NCBI GenBank assembly: GCA_037833965.1
Contig: AP031351.1
Span: forward strand, 30,826,501 to 30,890,500
DNA from: Marchantia polymorpha subsp. ruderalis
Taxonomy: Eukaryota > Streptophyta > Marchantiopsida > Marchantiales > Marchantiaceae
DNA length: 64,000 bases
Direction of reading: 5' to 3'
Made by a program: the position numbers and the translations under genes. Positions within the stretch are counted from its first letter, which is position 1. Each line of letters begins with the position of its first letter. This document shows, in pieces, positions 54,269 to 64,000 of this stretch. Under the pieces are notes generated by a model. It was not told the DNA's origin and did no database searches. It was given only the letters and a program-made list of their open reading frames with translations.

Positions 54269-54995
54269 CTGTGAATCATCTTCGGCTGCAACTCTTCGTG
54301 TAAATAAGCAAGACCACGGGCTATTCCAACGCATTTTTTGTACCGCAGTTCCCAACTCAGTACGAAAACTTTATCGAGACCTAGAAGTGAGTGTGAAGTG
54401 GAGTGGACGTCAATAACTATCATCTATGTATCGAACAAAAATCTATGACATAGATTTCGTTAGAATGTTGCTTATCAACCTACATTCCGTCAGGTCACCT
54501 CGGCCACAAGAATGAATTGGAACCTATAAATTTCATCAATGGAAACTCTGAATAACGATGCATTTCTAACACACATCAAGTAGGATAGAACTTGGAATCC
54601 AGAAAGACCGATGGAAAGTGATCCACGATTACAAATTCCAAACACTCCTCTTTCTCTTTGTTTCTGACATGGGCCTGATTTTGGTGGTGTGTTCCACTTG
54701 CATTTTTTACAACTTGTGTAAAATTGCGAAAAGTCGTTTGACAGCACTTTCATGATGAAATGACAGATGAGTTAAGAGGCGTACCCCACAATGCCTCTGC
54801 AAGGCTCCTATTCTCCGCGAACTCGTAAACTAGCATGCGTTGTTGCTTCTCTCTTACACAACATCCCAGAAGTTGAATAAGATTTCGGTGTTTGATACCC
54901 GTAATGTTCACCATTTCTCTGAAGAATTCGGCTGTATTTTGCTCAGTTGGATTGAGTTTCTTCACAGCTACAATGATTCCGTCTGCAAGTACCGC
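54269..54995 (-). pseudogene. Receptor-like kinase fragment, two kinase exons
   Basis: Two minus-strand exons with proper splice sites can be read. Exon 54,995-54,785 encodes VLADGIIVAVKKLNP (catalytic lysine in VAVKK), FFREMVNITGIKHRNLIQLL and MLVYEFAENRSLAEALW. Exon 54,380-54,269 encodes LSWELRYKKCVGIARGLAYL, HEELQPKMIHR and stops at a donor just before the expected Asp of HRD. This is the middle of a plant LRR receptor kinase. The glycine-rich loop exon upstream and the catalytic and activation-loop exons downstream are missing; both sides run into truncated LTR-A pieces. It is on the same strand as the receptor relic at 25-28.7 kb, but 26 kb upstream, so it is either a tandem paralogue or displaced sequence. 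Confidence 0.75.
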
Positions 54996-55161
54996 CTGTT
55001 CAAAGAGACGCAATACCAACCTTAAGTCTCAATACTAAACTAATACTAACCGTAAGTTAGAATCCATTCTCATACTTTGAACGGATGTTTTCGAAGCTTC
55101 GCATTCCAAAACACTAAGGCTCATGGGCTTCAGCAGACGAGGGTGACTAATTTTTAATATT

Positions 55162-55526
55162 TTTCCAAGCGTTCTTGAGCTCGTTAGAACGAGCGTGTCG
55201 AGCTCTTTCCAACGAGACCCTAACCAAGTCGAGGCGTTGTGAATTGCATAAGCTCTGAGGGATTTCCCTAGCGTCGAAGGCGTATCGCAGAAGGCGGATT
55301 ATGCGCCTTGCGCTGAAGGAGAACTCCTTCAGAATTGATCGTTCAGGTCGGGGCGCCTGTTCCGGACATTGCGCTTAACTTCTGGATACTACGAGATCAT
55401 ACGAGACCCGCGATTATCCATCTTCACTCTATTTAAATGTACCGATCACCATTTACACGGCAGCTACGGTACTGTTTTCCAAAATTGTTTTAAATTCCGC
55501 ACAAAAACAAAAAGTGGGTTACCACA
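55162..55526 (-). repeat. LTR-A copy A10, 5' end fragment
   Basis: A reverse-oriented LTR-A terminus. It carries one U3 module (GTTCTTGAGCTCGTTAGAAC, then AGCTCTTTCCAACGAGACC), a few decayed micro-repeats, the TATTTAAATGTACCGATC stretch and the end GGGTTACCACA at 55,526. The remainder is missing, replaced by the kinase fragment. The flank after 55,526 (AAGAT) does not match the flank before copy A9 (GCACT), so the two pieces do not form a simple single insertion. Confidence 0.8.
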
Positions 55527-56556
55527 AAGATCGTCGTCATCCTGATACTTCTCATAATCATTGTTATTGCTAACTTCCAACAACTCTTCGTAAAGAACCC
55601 AGAAGGAATTCGACACCCACTTACTATGATATAGCAGCACATAGCTGATGCGTCTCGTTCATCCTCCAATCTTGTCCAACATCGTGTAGTGCTTGAACCC
55701 TGCAAATTTAATCAACAACAGAATGATGTAATACTAGCTCCTTCACACGCTTTGTTGAGCTTGACGGATTTGATCCAATCTGCATCTATATCAAAGACAA
55801 AAGAAGAGCACATTCTTGTAGATATCGTCCGCCATCCAACACAAGCACATGCGCACGTCTTGCCGCATGCACAGACGAGCGCAATTCACTTGTCTATTTG
55901 CTCCCTCCGTTCAAGGCTTTGTGTCCTTGCTTGGCTCGCCCCGGAAAAAAATGAGAAGCGTCTTTTATCAATTTGCTTACTGCCACGGCCAATCCCAATC
56001 TGTCCATCTCTTTGAACAGACTCTCAATTGTGGCAGCTCTGGCTTGTTCAACCATTGCAATTATCGATCACCGGCTGCCTTCGAGCATTGCAATTTTTTT
56101 GAGCAAACCAACACTCGCAGCGTCAAAAAATTGATCGACAATGATCTCAAATTATGACTTGCCATAGAGAAAAGCTTGCAACTCATCACGTTCATAATTC
56201 ACACCTACATTTTGAGCTTGGATCCTTTCCCTTGTTACATCTGCGCCTTCCTAGACGCATCGCGTCAAAAAATTGATCACATCCACAATCCAGGAAAAAA
56301 AGTTCTACGCAAGCCATCATGTCCATCGATCAATAGACGAGGACTAGCCATGTCTCTATTGGCCAATTGAAATCATTGAGGACAAACGACACTTCATACT
56401 GTCGGCAGAATTGAAGCAAAGCAGGATTTTCAAGTTGAGGATGTTCATAGTGCGGAGGCAAAGGTAGAGGTAGAATCTAGGTTGGCGTATGAGAGGGCTG
56501 CAAAGTTAATTCCTTGTTAGAGTGTTGGGAGCAACATGAGAAGATGCGAGAGTCGG
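55527..56556. other. Unassigned DNA with possible decayed coding pieces
   Basis: On the minus strand 55,527-55,620 reads VSNSFWVLYEELLEVSNNN then DYEKYQDDDDL. This could be the juxtamembrane part of the same receptor kinase, but it could also be chance. Another minus-strand stretch near 55,890-56,060 reads MVEQARAATIESLFKEMDR then GLAVAVSKLIKDASHFFPGR before a stop; I do not recognise it. Nothing firm can be annotated. Confidence 0.3.
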
Positions 56557-57306
56557 ACAAGCAAGGACTAGGCTGGCGGGAAGAAAGGAAGTGAAGGAGT
56601 ACCTTTGAACGGAGAACATGAAATCTTTGGACAGGGACAAAGTATCATTGGACGGGGCATTCTTGATCACCGTTGATTATTGTTGTTGACCATTGCTAAC
56701 TGGTGATCTTTGGAATATTTCATTTGATAAAACATTTCATCTTAGAAAAAATATTTTTTTCAAATATTCTTTGACAGGGCTTGCAAACATTTCTAGGGTT
56801 TAGGTTGGGAAAAATATTGCAAAAAATTCGTAATTACATTTTTTTTATAAAGATTTATAGACTGATGAAAAAGAATAATCTTTCATTAAAACCAGATAAG
56901 CTACAACCTCAAACGTTTGTATTAAAGAAATGGCTGTCATTGAGTCCGAAAGTCAAAGATAACAAGTGTAATGACTATTTGCATTGAGAGAGTAGAGTTG
57001 AGTAGCAAGTTGAAGGTTATTTAACTATGCAAGAAGTTAAGACCAAAACCGTGTAATTATAACAATGATATGTGGAAGAACCTCAAAGATCAAGTTGTGA
57101 ATATTGTTATATTTTATTTTTGTTACATTAGTATTTAGAAAAAATCATACTCAAAGATGAAAAAAAAATTTGTCTGAAGATGAAAGATATCAACAATGGT
57201 TTATTTTTCCTTATATAGATTTTTAAAATAAATATTTGGAGATAAAACCTCATACCTATTCCTAGTGTATAGATAACATGACGGATAATTCTAATAAGCA
57301 CACAAA
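56557..57306 (+). repeat. Dispersed repeat D, copy D2 (750 bp)
   Basis: Direct-orientation relative of 32,516-33,329, somewhat shorter through small deletions (for example near 57,160-57,180). It ends with CTAATAAGCACACAAA, after which the two loci diverge. The transposase-like relic begins about 235 bp later. Confidence 0.75.
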
Positions 57307-57540
57307 TGAACCTATTGGCGACGACCCGAGTCGTCGCAAAAAAGTCGAAGTGAAATCGACTTATTTAATTATTTTTGAGATGTTCCAAAAAGTCACGCAA
57401 ATCGGCGGGAAATGGGCTCAAAATGTGTCAAGAAGTTTCCACATCATGCAGCTTCTTTGAACTGCACACGGACTTGAGAGGATTGCCTCGTCAATCAAGC
57501 GAGTGAGGAGGCAGGCAGTTGGCAGGCAGAGTGAGGAGCG

Positions 57541-59759
57541 CCAATGATTAAGAAGTATAAGGAGGATTGTCTTATTGAGCTGAAGAAGCAAATTTAGGCA
57601 TGGGGGTTTGACAATAATGATTTTACCGCATCTATTGAAAGGTCAAAGAAGAACATCCCTGCAGCGATGAACGCCATACTGGATTATCTGTCTTTGTGGC
57701 CTGAGAGACTGATTATTTCCCGATGGCGCGATCAGCTCATGAGCAGTGGCATCAGCCCGCATAATGTGTCCGGTTGGTGCATTAATGCCATCGGTAGCTT
57801 CTACGCGAGTCTCGGATCTGAGCTCTGTCGGCAAAGTACTAATGAAGAAGCGAAAGCATGGAGGAATCAGTGGATCTTATCAATGTGTATCGCAACGCAA
57901 TACCAAGAAAAAGTCTAATCCTTAGGACAACACAATGAAGAAGGCGATTTTGATTCTAGGAAATAAGGCTATCGCCGAGCTGAGATCAAAGTGCGACACA
58001 ATGAATACCAAATACGGAGGCGAGGAATGGCAGCAAGGAGAAGGAATTGTATTGGGTCTGATGCATCAGGGTCTATCCGATAACGTCATTCGGGCAATTA
58101 TTCCTGTTGGTGGCAGCCGAATAATGCGTTTGAGAAAGATTGTGAGGGAGGGGATCGACACGCTGCACACTCGTCGGCCGCCGCAGATCCCAGCGCATGC
58201 TCTCACTGCGGATGATTTGGTTGCATTCGTTGGCGTGTGCAACAATTGGAACCTCGAGGACGGATTTCCATGTGCACATCGACGACCGCCCCAGTATTTT
58301 GTTGAAGAGGGCTTAACTTGGACAAAGTTGTGGAAATATTATTCTGATAAGATGATGGAAATGAATTGTCGTGTGATGAGCTATAGCCGATGGACTCAAT
58401 ACGTTAAGCTGGAGTATCCAGGTGTTTGATTAACAAGGACGGCAGAAGACGTTTGTGATGCGTGTGTTTGCATTGATGTTTAGCTTGACAGAGATGATCT
58501 TCCGAGTGAAGAACGCGAGCAGTTGCTTTTGGAGAAGACGATGCATCTGTCGGCAGCGATTGATCAGCGACGGGCGATGTCGACGTTTGGTAAACAGTAC
58601 ATTGCCGCCCATGTGCCAAAGCAGGCCATCCCGACGTAGATCATCAGTGATACTTTTGAAGAACCTCCAGCTGATAATAGGACTATCGAACATGAAGGCG
58701 TGCCAGTGATCCAGATTCAGATTGAAGATTTTGGTGGCAGCTTTTCGCTCCCTCACTATGGGCACCAACGTCCCTATGCTGATTATTTTAATTCCAATCT
58801 CATGATGCAGAACTTCATCATTGCCGACATCACGAATGGCGCCAACAACGTTCTGATCTATGATGAGCGCGGCCAAGGCAAAGGCGCAGACGCGCTATGT
58901 AGCCTTCGTCTCCTGTATCATATCCGTCTTCATCGCTTTCATCGGCAACGTGGCAGCATTCCGCCGAAGATATTGTTATTGATTCTCGATAATTATGTGA
59001 GTCAAAACAAATCTAAGCTCGTGTTCATGTTCTATGCCCTCCTTTCATTGCTTTTCTATGATAAGGTCGTCATTCACTATCTCATTCCAGGCCACTCGCA
59101 CAACGCGGTTGATCTTGTCGTTGCTTGGTGTCAAAACAAGATGTGAGGCGTCAATCTGTACAGCCCCGGTGCGATTGTATCTTTGTTGAATGACATCAAA
59201 TCTGTCTCTGCCAAATTTTTTGATCATCGTTCTGCGACCCGACCTTCTTCGGCGAATGGAGCCCTTTACTCACCAAGTACTTAAACCCGATGCCGACGAA
59301 CTACACGAGCCACTACTACTTTGAAATTGAGAAGGGCGTCGTGAAAATACGTCATCTCGCAACGATGCTTGATGATGAGTCGATGCACTTTCCAATGATT
59401 CTGCTCACCAATATCGATGCTATTCGTCGTGCGATTTTGTTTGACCTGTTTGGACCCGGCGTCAAATTGATTGATGATATCAAATCCATTGATTTTCTCC
59501 AGCTGCCCCGACTTGATGTCAAGTTGCTGACGGCGAAGAAACTAGTATCCTTGACTCAAAAGTACTTCTCAATTCTGCCTGAGTTTCTCTCGTACTATCC
59601 TGCTATCCCTGCCGAGTTGGCCGCCGCAGCAGATACTACGGGTGGCGATAGCGGTGATCTACCAGCTGCGCCTCTAACGCGATCAAAGAAGGCAAAAATG
59701 AAAGCGATCGGGGTCGAGAAGCCAAAGATCCCTCTTGGGCGCCCACCCAAGACTCCCGC
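57541..59759 (+). pseudogene. Decayed DDE-like transposase relic (DUF7869-like)
   Basis: Several frames, with shifts between them, read like one protein. They include GISPHNVSGWCINAIGSFY (about 57,750), GIVLGLMHQGLSDNVIRAII (about 58,040), FGGSFSLPHYGHQRP (about 58,730), LDNYVSQNKSKLVFMFYAL (about 58,990), IPGHSHNAVDLV (about 59,085) and a basic tail ending PLGRPPKTP. The DN-x-QNK and GHxHxxVD pair is typical of a transposase-like domain known as DUF7869 in plants and oomycetes; this assignment is from memory. The C-terminus is cut by LTR-A copy A11 at 59,760. Stops and at least three frameshifts make it non-functional. Confidence 0.6.
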
Positions 59760-60008
59760 TGTGGTAACCAACTTTTTGTTTTTTATCGGAATTAAAACTG
59801 TGGTAACCCACTTTTTGTTTTGTGCAAAATTTAAAACATTTTTGAAAAACAGTACCGCAGCAGCAGTGTAAATAGTAATCGGTACAATTAAATAGAGTGA
59901 AACTGGATGATCTCGCATGATCTCGTAGAATCCAGGAGTTGGGCGCAATGTCCGGGACAGGCGTCCCAACCTGAACGATCAAGTCTGAGGGAGAACTCCT
60001 TCGGCGCT
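59760..60008 (+). repeat. LTR-A copy A11, two stacked 5' ends
   Basis: TGTGGTAACCAAC at 59,760 starts an LTR-A terminus that is interrupted after 39 bp by a second terminus, TGTGGTAACCCAC, at 59,799. The second continues to about 60,008 (CTGAGGGAGAACTCCTTCGGCG). The first piece resembles the A7 subtype (TTTTTATCGGAATTAAAAC) and the second the A3 subtype, so one LTR landed just inside another and both were later truncated. Confidence 0.8.
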
Positions 60009-61750
60009 TGTCATGTAGTTACGAGTCGGCTCACGAAGTTCAGACACTTACTATATTTAGCCGTAAAGTTAGGGTTCCGGTCACGAGGGGTATACAGTCG
60101 GGGACGGCTCGAAGAACGTCAGTTCTTCGAGTCGAGCCTGGAAGCGTTGGGAGCGTAGAGTGACTTTCCCTTTTGCGTCGACCTGGATTCGTGGATTTTG
60201 TGTGGAGTGGGTTGGGCTTGACTCATGTTTGTGACGGTGACGGTTTGTTGCCAGTAAGGTAATTGACCGACGGGAATTTCAGTGGGGAATCACCCGTCAA
60301 TTTCACTCGAAGAACTGACGTAGGTTCTGAGTAGCGGAATTCTTCACAATTTGTTTTACAGGTTTCGCTATCGGTGTTAGTGTTGCCTTGGTTGTGGTTG
60401 CGGTGCATGAGATCCTTTGAGGAGTGGCAGGTCGATTGGTTCTTTGTTTTTGGATCAAAGTTCGTTCGAGATTTGGTTCTTCAAATCGGTCGGGTTTGAG
60501 AGTTTTACTTTTCGGTTTGCATCAATCGTGGTTCGACAGTCGTTATTGCAAGAGAAGAGAGTGTCGATTGTCTCGGGAGACATTTGCCCAGATCCTCTGC
60601 AGAAGTCCTTAACCTATCAACCAAGCGCGGACTTCTGCTAGTCGCCAGCAACAGATCGAGCCCCAGCACATCGAGCGAGAGAGCGAGAGAGCGACGAGAC
60701 TGCAAGCGACGACGGCTGATCCTCGACTCTCGGGCTTCTTCTGTTCTTCTGCTCTTTTGGCAATCTCGAGCGCCTTTATGAACTGCTGGGTTTGACATTC
60801 AGCGCTGCTGCGAGTTTTCTTCGCCGGAGATCGGACCATGAGCACCGCACTGCATTCGAGCTGGTCGAGCTGTAGCTGAAGTGAGCGCGGGAGGCGACGG
60901 AGAGCAGGAGTCGAGGGGCAAGAATGAACCGGATCTGGAGCGTTTTCCTTTTCGTTTGGTAGCCGAGGAAACAGCGTTCATGAGGAGCGCAATCGAGCGT
61001 TTTGCCCGCCGTTACGTGGACGTGAAATCACATATATTTGTGTAGGTGTTGAGCACGGGCGCATTTCGGATTGGACGTCGGGCCCGGATCTGGTGGCTGC
61101 AGAGGAAGAAGCGGTGCCGCAGAAATTGAACTTGGACCTTCGGGAGGTGATTCTCCGAGACACAGATGTGTGAATTTCGGATGAGAAGGTGTCGATCGAG
61201 GGGAAGAAGGTACAGAATGGCAACACAATGAGCGCTTCGCTCCCGCTCGAGAGAAAGCTGCGGTGAAAGTTGCAGGACCACGGGCATGAAATTTGGCCCC
61301 TGAAATTGCCGACCGAGTTGCCGAAGAATTACGGCTCGAGGCTGGGCCCGAGGCCGACGACAGCAGGAAAGGTCGACGTGGACTTGAGTGAGCTCGCTGC
61401 GGTGTGTAGCTCGCAAGCTGGAAGCAGCCCCGACGTTGACTTCCGAATGCTGGCATATGACCGTGCTGCGGACGTGCTGAAAGCGTAGAGCTCCCTGTCC
61501 TTTTGCTAGCCAAGAGTCAGAAGGACGTTGAGAAAGGCTTGGTAGCTGGAGACTGGATAGTTTCGGGAGATGGATGGGCCGTCGATACTGATGCTGCAGT
61601 TGCTGGTCAGAGGGCATCAAGGATTGGAGTGATACCTCACGTGGAAAGGTGCAAGTTCTTTTCAGTATGAGTTTAGCTATAACGGTTCTATTATACGTGA
61701 TGATCGTGATTTGTACATGGTTAGTTCGGATATGCATGGAAGGAGACAAT
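60009..61750. other. Gene-like GC-richer segment, not assigned
   Basis: Composition and strings such as GAGCGAGAGAGCGAGAGAGC near 60,680 look like the 5' region of a plant gene. Plus-strand pieces such as NEPDLERFPFRLVAEETAFM (about 60,928) and KVDVDLSELAAVCSSQAGSS (about 61,366) are interrupted by stops and frame changes. I recognise no family, so this may be an old pseudogene or spliced exons I cannot resolve. A 24-bp hairpin (CTCGAAGAAC-GTCA-GTTCTTCGAG) lies at 60,108-60,131. Confidence 0.3.
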
Positions 61751-63273
61751 TGCCTTAGTACACCACATATGAACTTGGGCCTAACACATATACACTGTCA
61801 CATATGATTGCTGAAGGGCTCATAACTGACAGGGATTGAGATTCAGCTCGAGACTAGGTCTGAATCTACGTCCTCTGAGTGATTCGTATTTAGATACAAG
61901 AGTTAACCTATAGCTTCAACCTTCTCACACACACACTGCATTCCTAACTACCTAGGACATTCCGCTTTCTTCAATGCCAAGGAGTTATTAGCGCCTGATG
62001 GAAGAATCAAGTCTCAATTATAACAGCTAGAGCTGAGAGCTCAAGCTAAGGTTGTAGAATAGGAGAAATTTTTTGAGTAAGCCTTACTCAATGTTCGAGT
62101 TGTCATTATTACCAAAGCTTCTGAAATCGTGCTAGAAGCTTGACTCAAGCTAGCAGATATTATAACTCCGTGATACTTCAGTCAGGGTAGCTCGCAGCTT
62201 CTGCAAGTCAATTTGACGGTGTTTGTTATCAACCAAGTTCAAAGATGGACCATTGTTATGCCTTGAGTATGAGAAAATCATGCATAGTACTAGTGATAGT
62301 ACTAAAACCCCAATGAACTGAGGTGTAGATTTTGTATGACATGGATTGCAACAGTTTCATTGTAAAACTATAGAAACTTTGCTGTGAGCAACAGCTTAAA
62401 CTGAAACCATCGCCATGATCTCACATTTCGACCGAGAATGACCTGGGATAGAAGATATGAACTGTCAGCAAGAGTTCATTACAGATCTGGCGTGCTCAAT
62501 AGTGTGACACAAACTACGAGTAACAATACGAGACCAGAAACTTGAGTTAAGACCAAGGAGAGTGGACGGGTTGGAAGGTGAGGGCCACAATGCGGAGAGT
62601 TAATGGCCCTAGTGACTCTTTCACATTATAGATACACGGAAGTGAAGTTCTGTGCACACCTTAGTAATAGGTGGTTTTCAGTTATGTGTTTTCTGTGCAC
62701 ACATTCTAGTTTTCAAAGCAAAGAATGTATAGATAGAGATCTATACCTTCTTATTGTATATTGAGAAATACTGTATACTGATCTCAATTATTAACGTGTG
62801 CAAGAGAATAGGCCTGAAATCGAGTTGATGTGCTTGTCCAAGCACAACATTTCCGGTTGTGAAAAAAAATATATATATATATAAAAAAAAAAATAAAAAA
62901 AAAATTGAGATAGGAAAGTGGAAGGTTTATTAGTGAAGTTCATCTGAAGAGACTAGAGTTTGCATCTAGTCTCACTTGTAGTTGGAAGGTCCTATAGGTA
63001 GTATTGCATCTTTAGTTTTCATATACAACCTGATGACAAAAAGTTATGATTTTTGATGATTAGCAGGTTAGCGTACTTAAAATCTTTGCTAGTGATTTCC
63101 TTATGAAAACATAGTCTGATAGCCTACTAGTTGAAGAATAGAGTAGTTTCACTGCTCGACGTGGAGATGTTTTTTTTTCAAGGTCCAATCGATGATGGAT
63201 TCGAGACCGACCTATTGTTGGGAAAGTGAGAGCAAGGAGAAAGCTAGCAGGCAAGCTACCATTTGTACGTGTT
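61751..63273. other. Intergenic DNA, no gene seen
   Basis: No convincing frame, RNA gene or repeat family was recognised apart from a low-complexity A/T run at 62,861-62,905 (AAAA and TATATA tracts). Confidence 0.45.
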
Positions 63274-64000
63274 GTAGTAACCCACTAAAGGCTAAAACTG
63301 CAATATAGTGGTAGAAAGGTCGAACCCACAGGGACAGAGGAACACACAGGGTACAAAGTGTCACGTTTTAACAGACTATTGAGGAGTTTGAATTCTCAGG
63401 CGACTGTCACTCCCAGAAATACTGCAAGTGTCCACTCGGAGCGCACTCGGAGGTCGCACAGTGCAGCGTAACACACACACACACACACACACCTGAAACT
63501 ACAGAAACACAACCCAGAGATCCGTTAGGACCTCTACTCAAGATTTCAGGGGGGGAAAGTCTCTCGCGAGCACACTCGGCGAAGCTACGGGTAGTGACTT
63601 CCAACTCCGGCTTTTACAACACTTCCACTAGCTTGCTGCTAGTGTAGGAAACCCGGTTTGGACTGCCTACTTCGGATCGAAGTCACTCATACGCGGTGAA
63701 CAACACTCTCAACTCACAAAACGCGCAGAGAACACAGGTCCGCACTGAAGGACTCACTGAGAAACATTCCAGTAACACAACAACAGTCTATTGAAGAGTT
63801 TGAATTCTCAGGCACTTGTCATTCCCAGAAATACTACAGGGGTTACCCTCAAGGCACCTGCTGCAGCGTAACCTGAATTTACAACCAAGGCTTACACGAA
63901 GTAGCAAAACTTCACTTTGGCATTCAGGGGAAAAATCCCAAAGGAGTACAATCAGAAAGAAACACTCGAAGGTGTAGGGGCGAAACTGTTCAAGTATCTA
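63274..64000 (-). repeat. LTR-A copy A12, U5-R part, cut by window end
   Basis: Starts TGTAGTAACCCAC and continues with a (CA)n tract near 63,472-63,491, then R sequence to the window end. It is closer to U5-R of solo LTR A7 (35,400-36,010 and 51,407-51,659) than to the intact element. The U3 and any reading frame lie outside. Confidence 0.85.

Noticed and set aside
51866-55526. A single LTR-A insertion that captured a kinase gene segment
   Set aside because: Outer flanks (GCACT before 51,866 and AAGAT after 55,526) are not a target duplication, so one intact insertion is not supported.
60009-61750. A functional gene in the GC-richer segment
   Set aside because: Frames are short and interrupted by stops, and no domain is recognised; kept only as an unassigned region.

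Overview
The window looks like nuclear DNA of a land plant. The evidence is an intron-containing malectin-like/LRR receptor-kinase gene with GT-AG splice sites, plant-type Ty3/gypsy retrotransposons primed by tRNA-Asp, a decayed Copia-type LTR/PBS and pogo-like DNA transposon remains. The transposase-like relic at 57.5-59.8 kb and the style of the receptor kinase would fit a bryophyte or lycophyte, but this is a guess. No bacterial or organellar features, tRNA, rRNA or CRISPR array were seen.

More than half of the 64 kb is one LTR retrotransposon family, called LTR-A here. A complete element lies at 36,011-51,401 (+). It has two 4,796-bp LTRs that look identical, a GGTCC target duplication, a tRNA-Asp-type PBS, gag-protease and RT-RNaseH-integrase reading frames, and a polypurine tract. 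It is nested in a shorter, non-coding solo LTR of the same family (33,717-51,659, target duplication CACAG). About ten more LTR-A solo LTRs or fragments lie at 1-1,842, 1,843-8,915, 8,916-10,220, 10,221-11,082, 11,383-15,925, 20,730-25,008, 51,866-54,205, 55,162-55,526, 59,760-60,008 and 63,274-64,000. A second, non-coding LTR family (LTR-B) has solo LTRs at 5,320-7,932 and 18,173-19,921 and a fragment at 29,065.

The most unusual feature is inside the LTRs. Each LTR of the intact element carries an 851-codon open reading frame in U3, just upstream of the TATA box. Diverged relatives of this frame sit in at least five other LTR-A copies. In two old copies the frame runs 2.5-2.8 kb with only stop codons and no net frameshift; a third is 442 codons long without a stop. 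This points to a real LTR-encoded accessory protein: a conserved N-terminal domain, a variable low-complexity middle and a coiled-coil C-terminus. Its position resembles accessory genes that overlap U3 of some retroviruses. A second notable point is that gag-protease and pol share one frame and are separated by a single UAG followed by CAACUA, a known readthrough context.

LTR-A and LTR-B U3 regions are packed with short hairpin repeats (CGCC-GAA-GGCG and CGCCTA-TGCG-TAGGCG types). Variants change both arms together, and the repeats also occur in frame inside the LTR-encoded protein. Both families also share a module of about 130 bp that alternates with these hairpins.

Host sequence is scarce. 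A minus-strand malectin/LRR receptor kinase occupies 28,676-25,229, and its C-terminal tail lies at 20,729-20,557. An LTR-A copy has replaced the region between them, including the transmembrane and kinase parts. A separate kinase fragment lies at 54,269-54,995, trapped between two truncated LTR-A pieces. The remaining AT-rich stretches (about 15.9-18.2, 30.4-33.7, 55.5-57.5 and 60-63.3 kb) hold dispersed repeats and no gene I can support.
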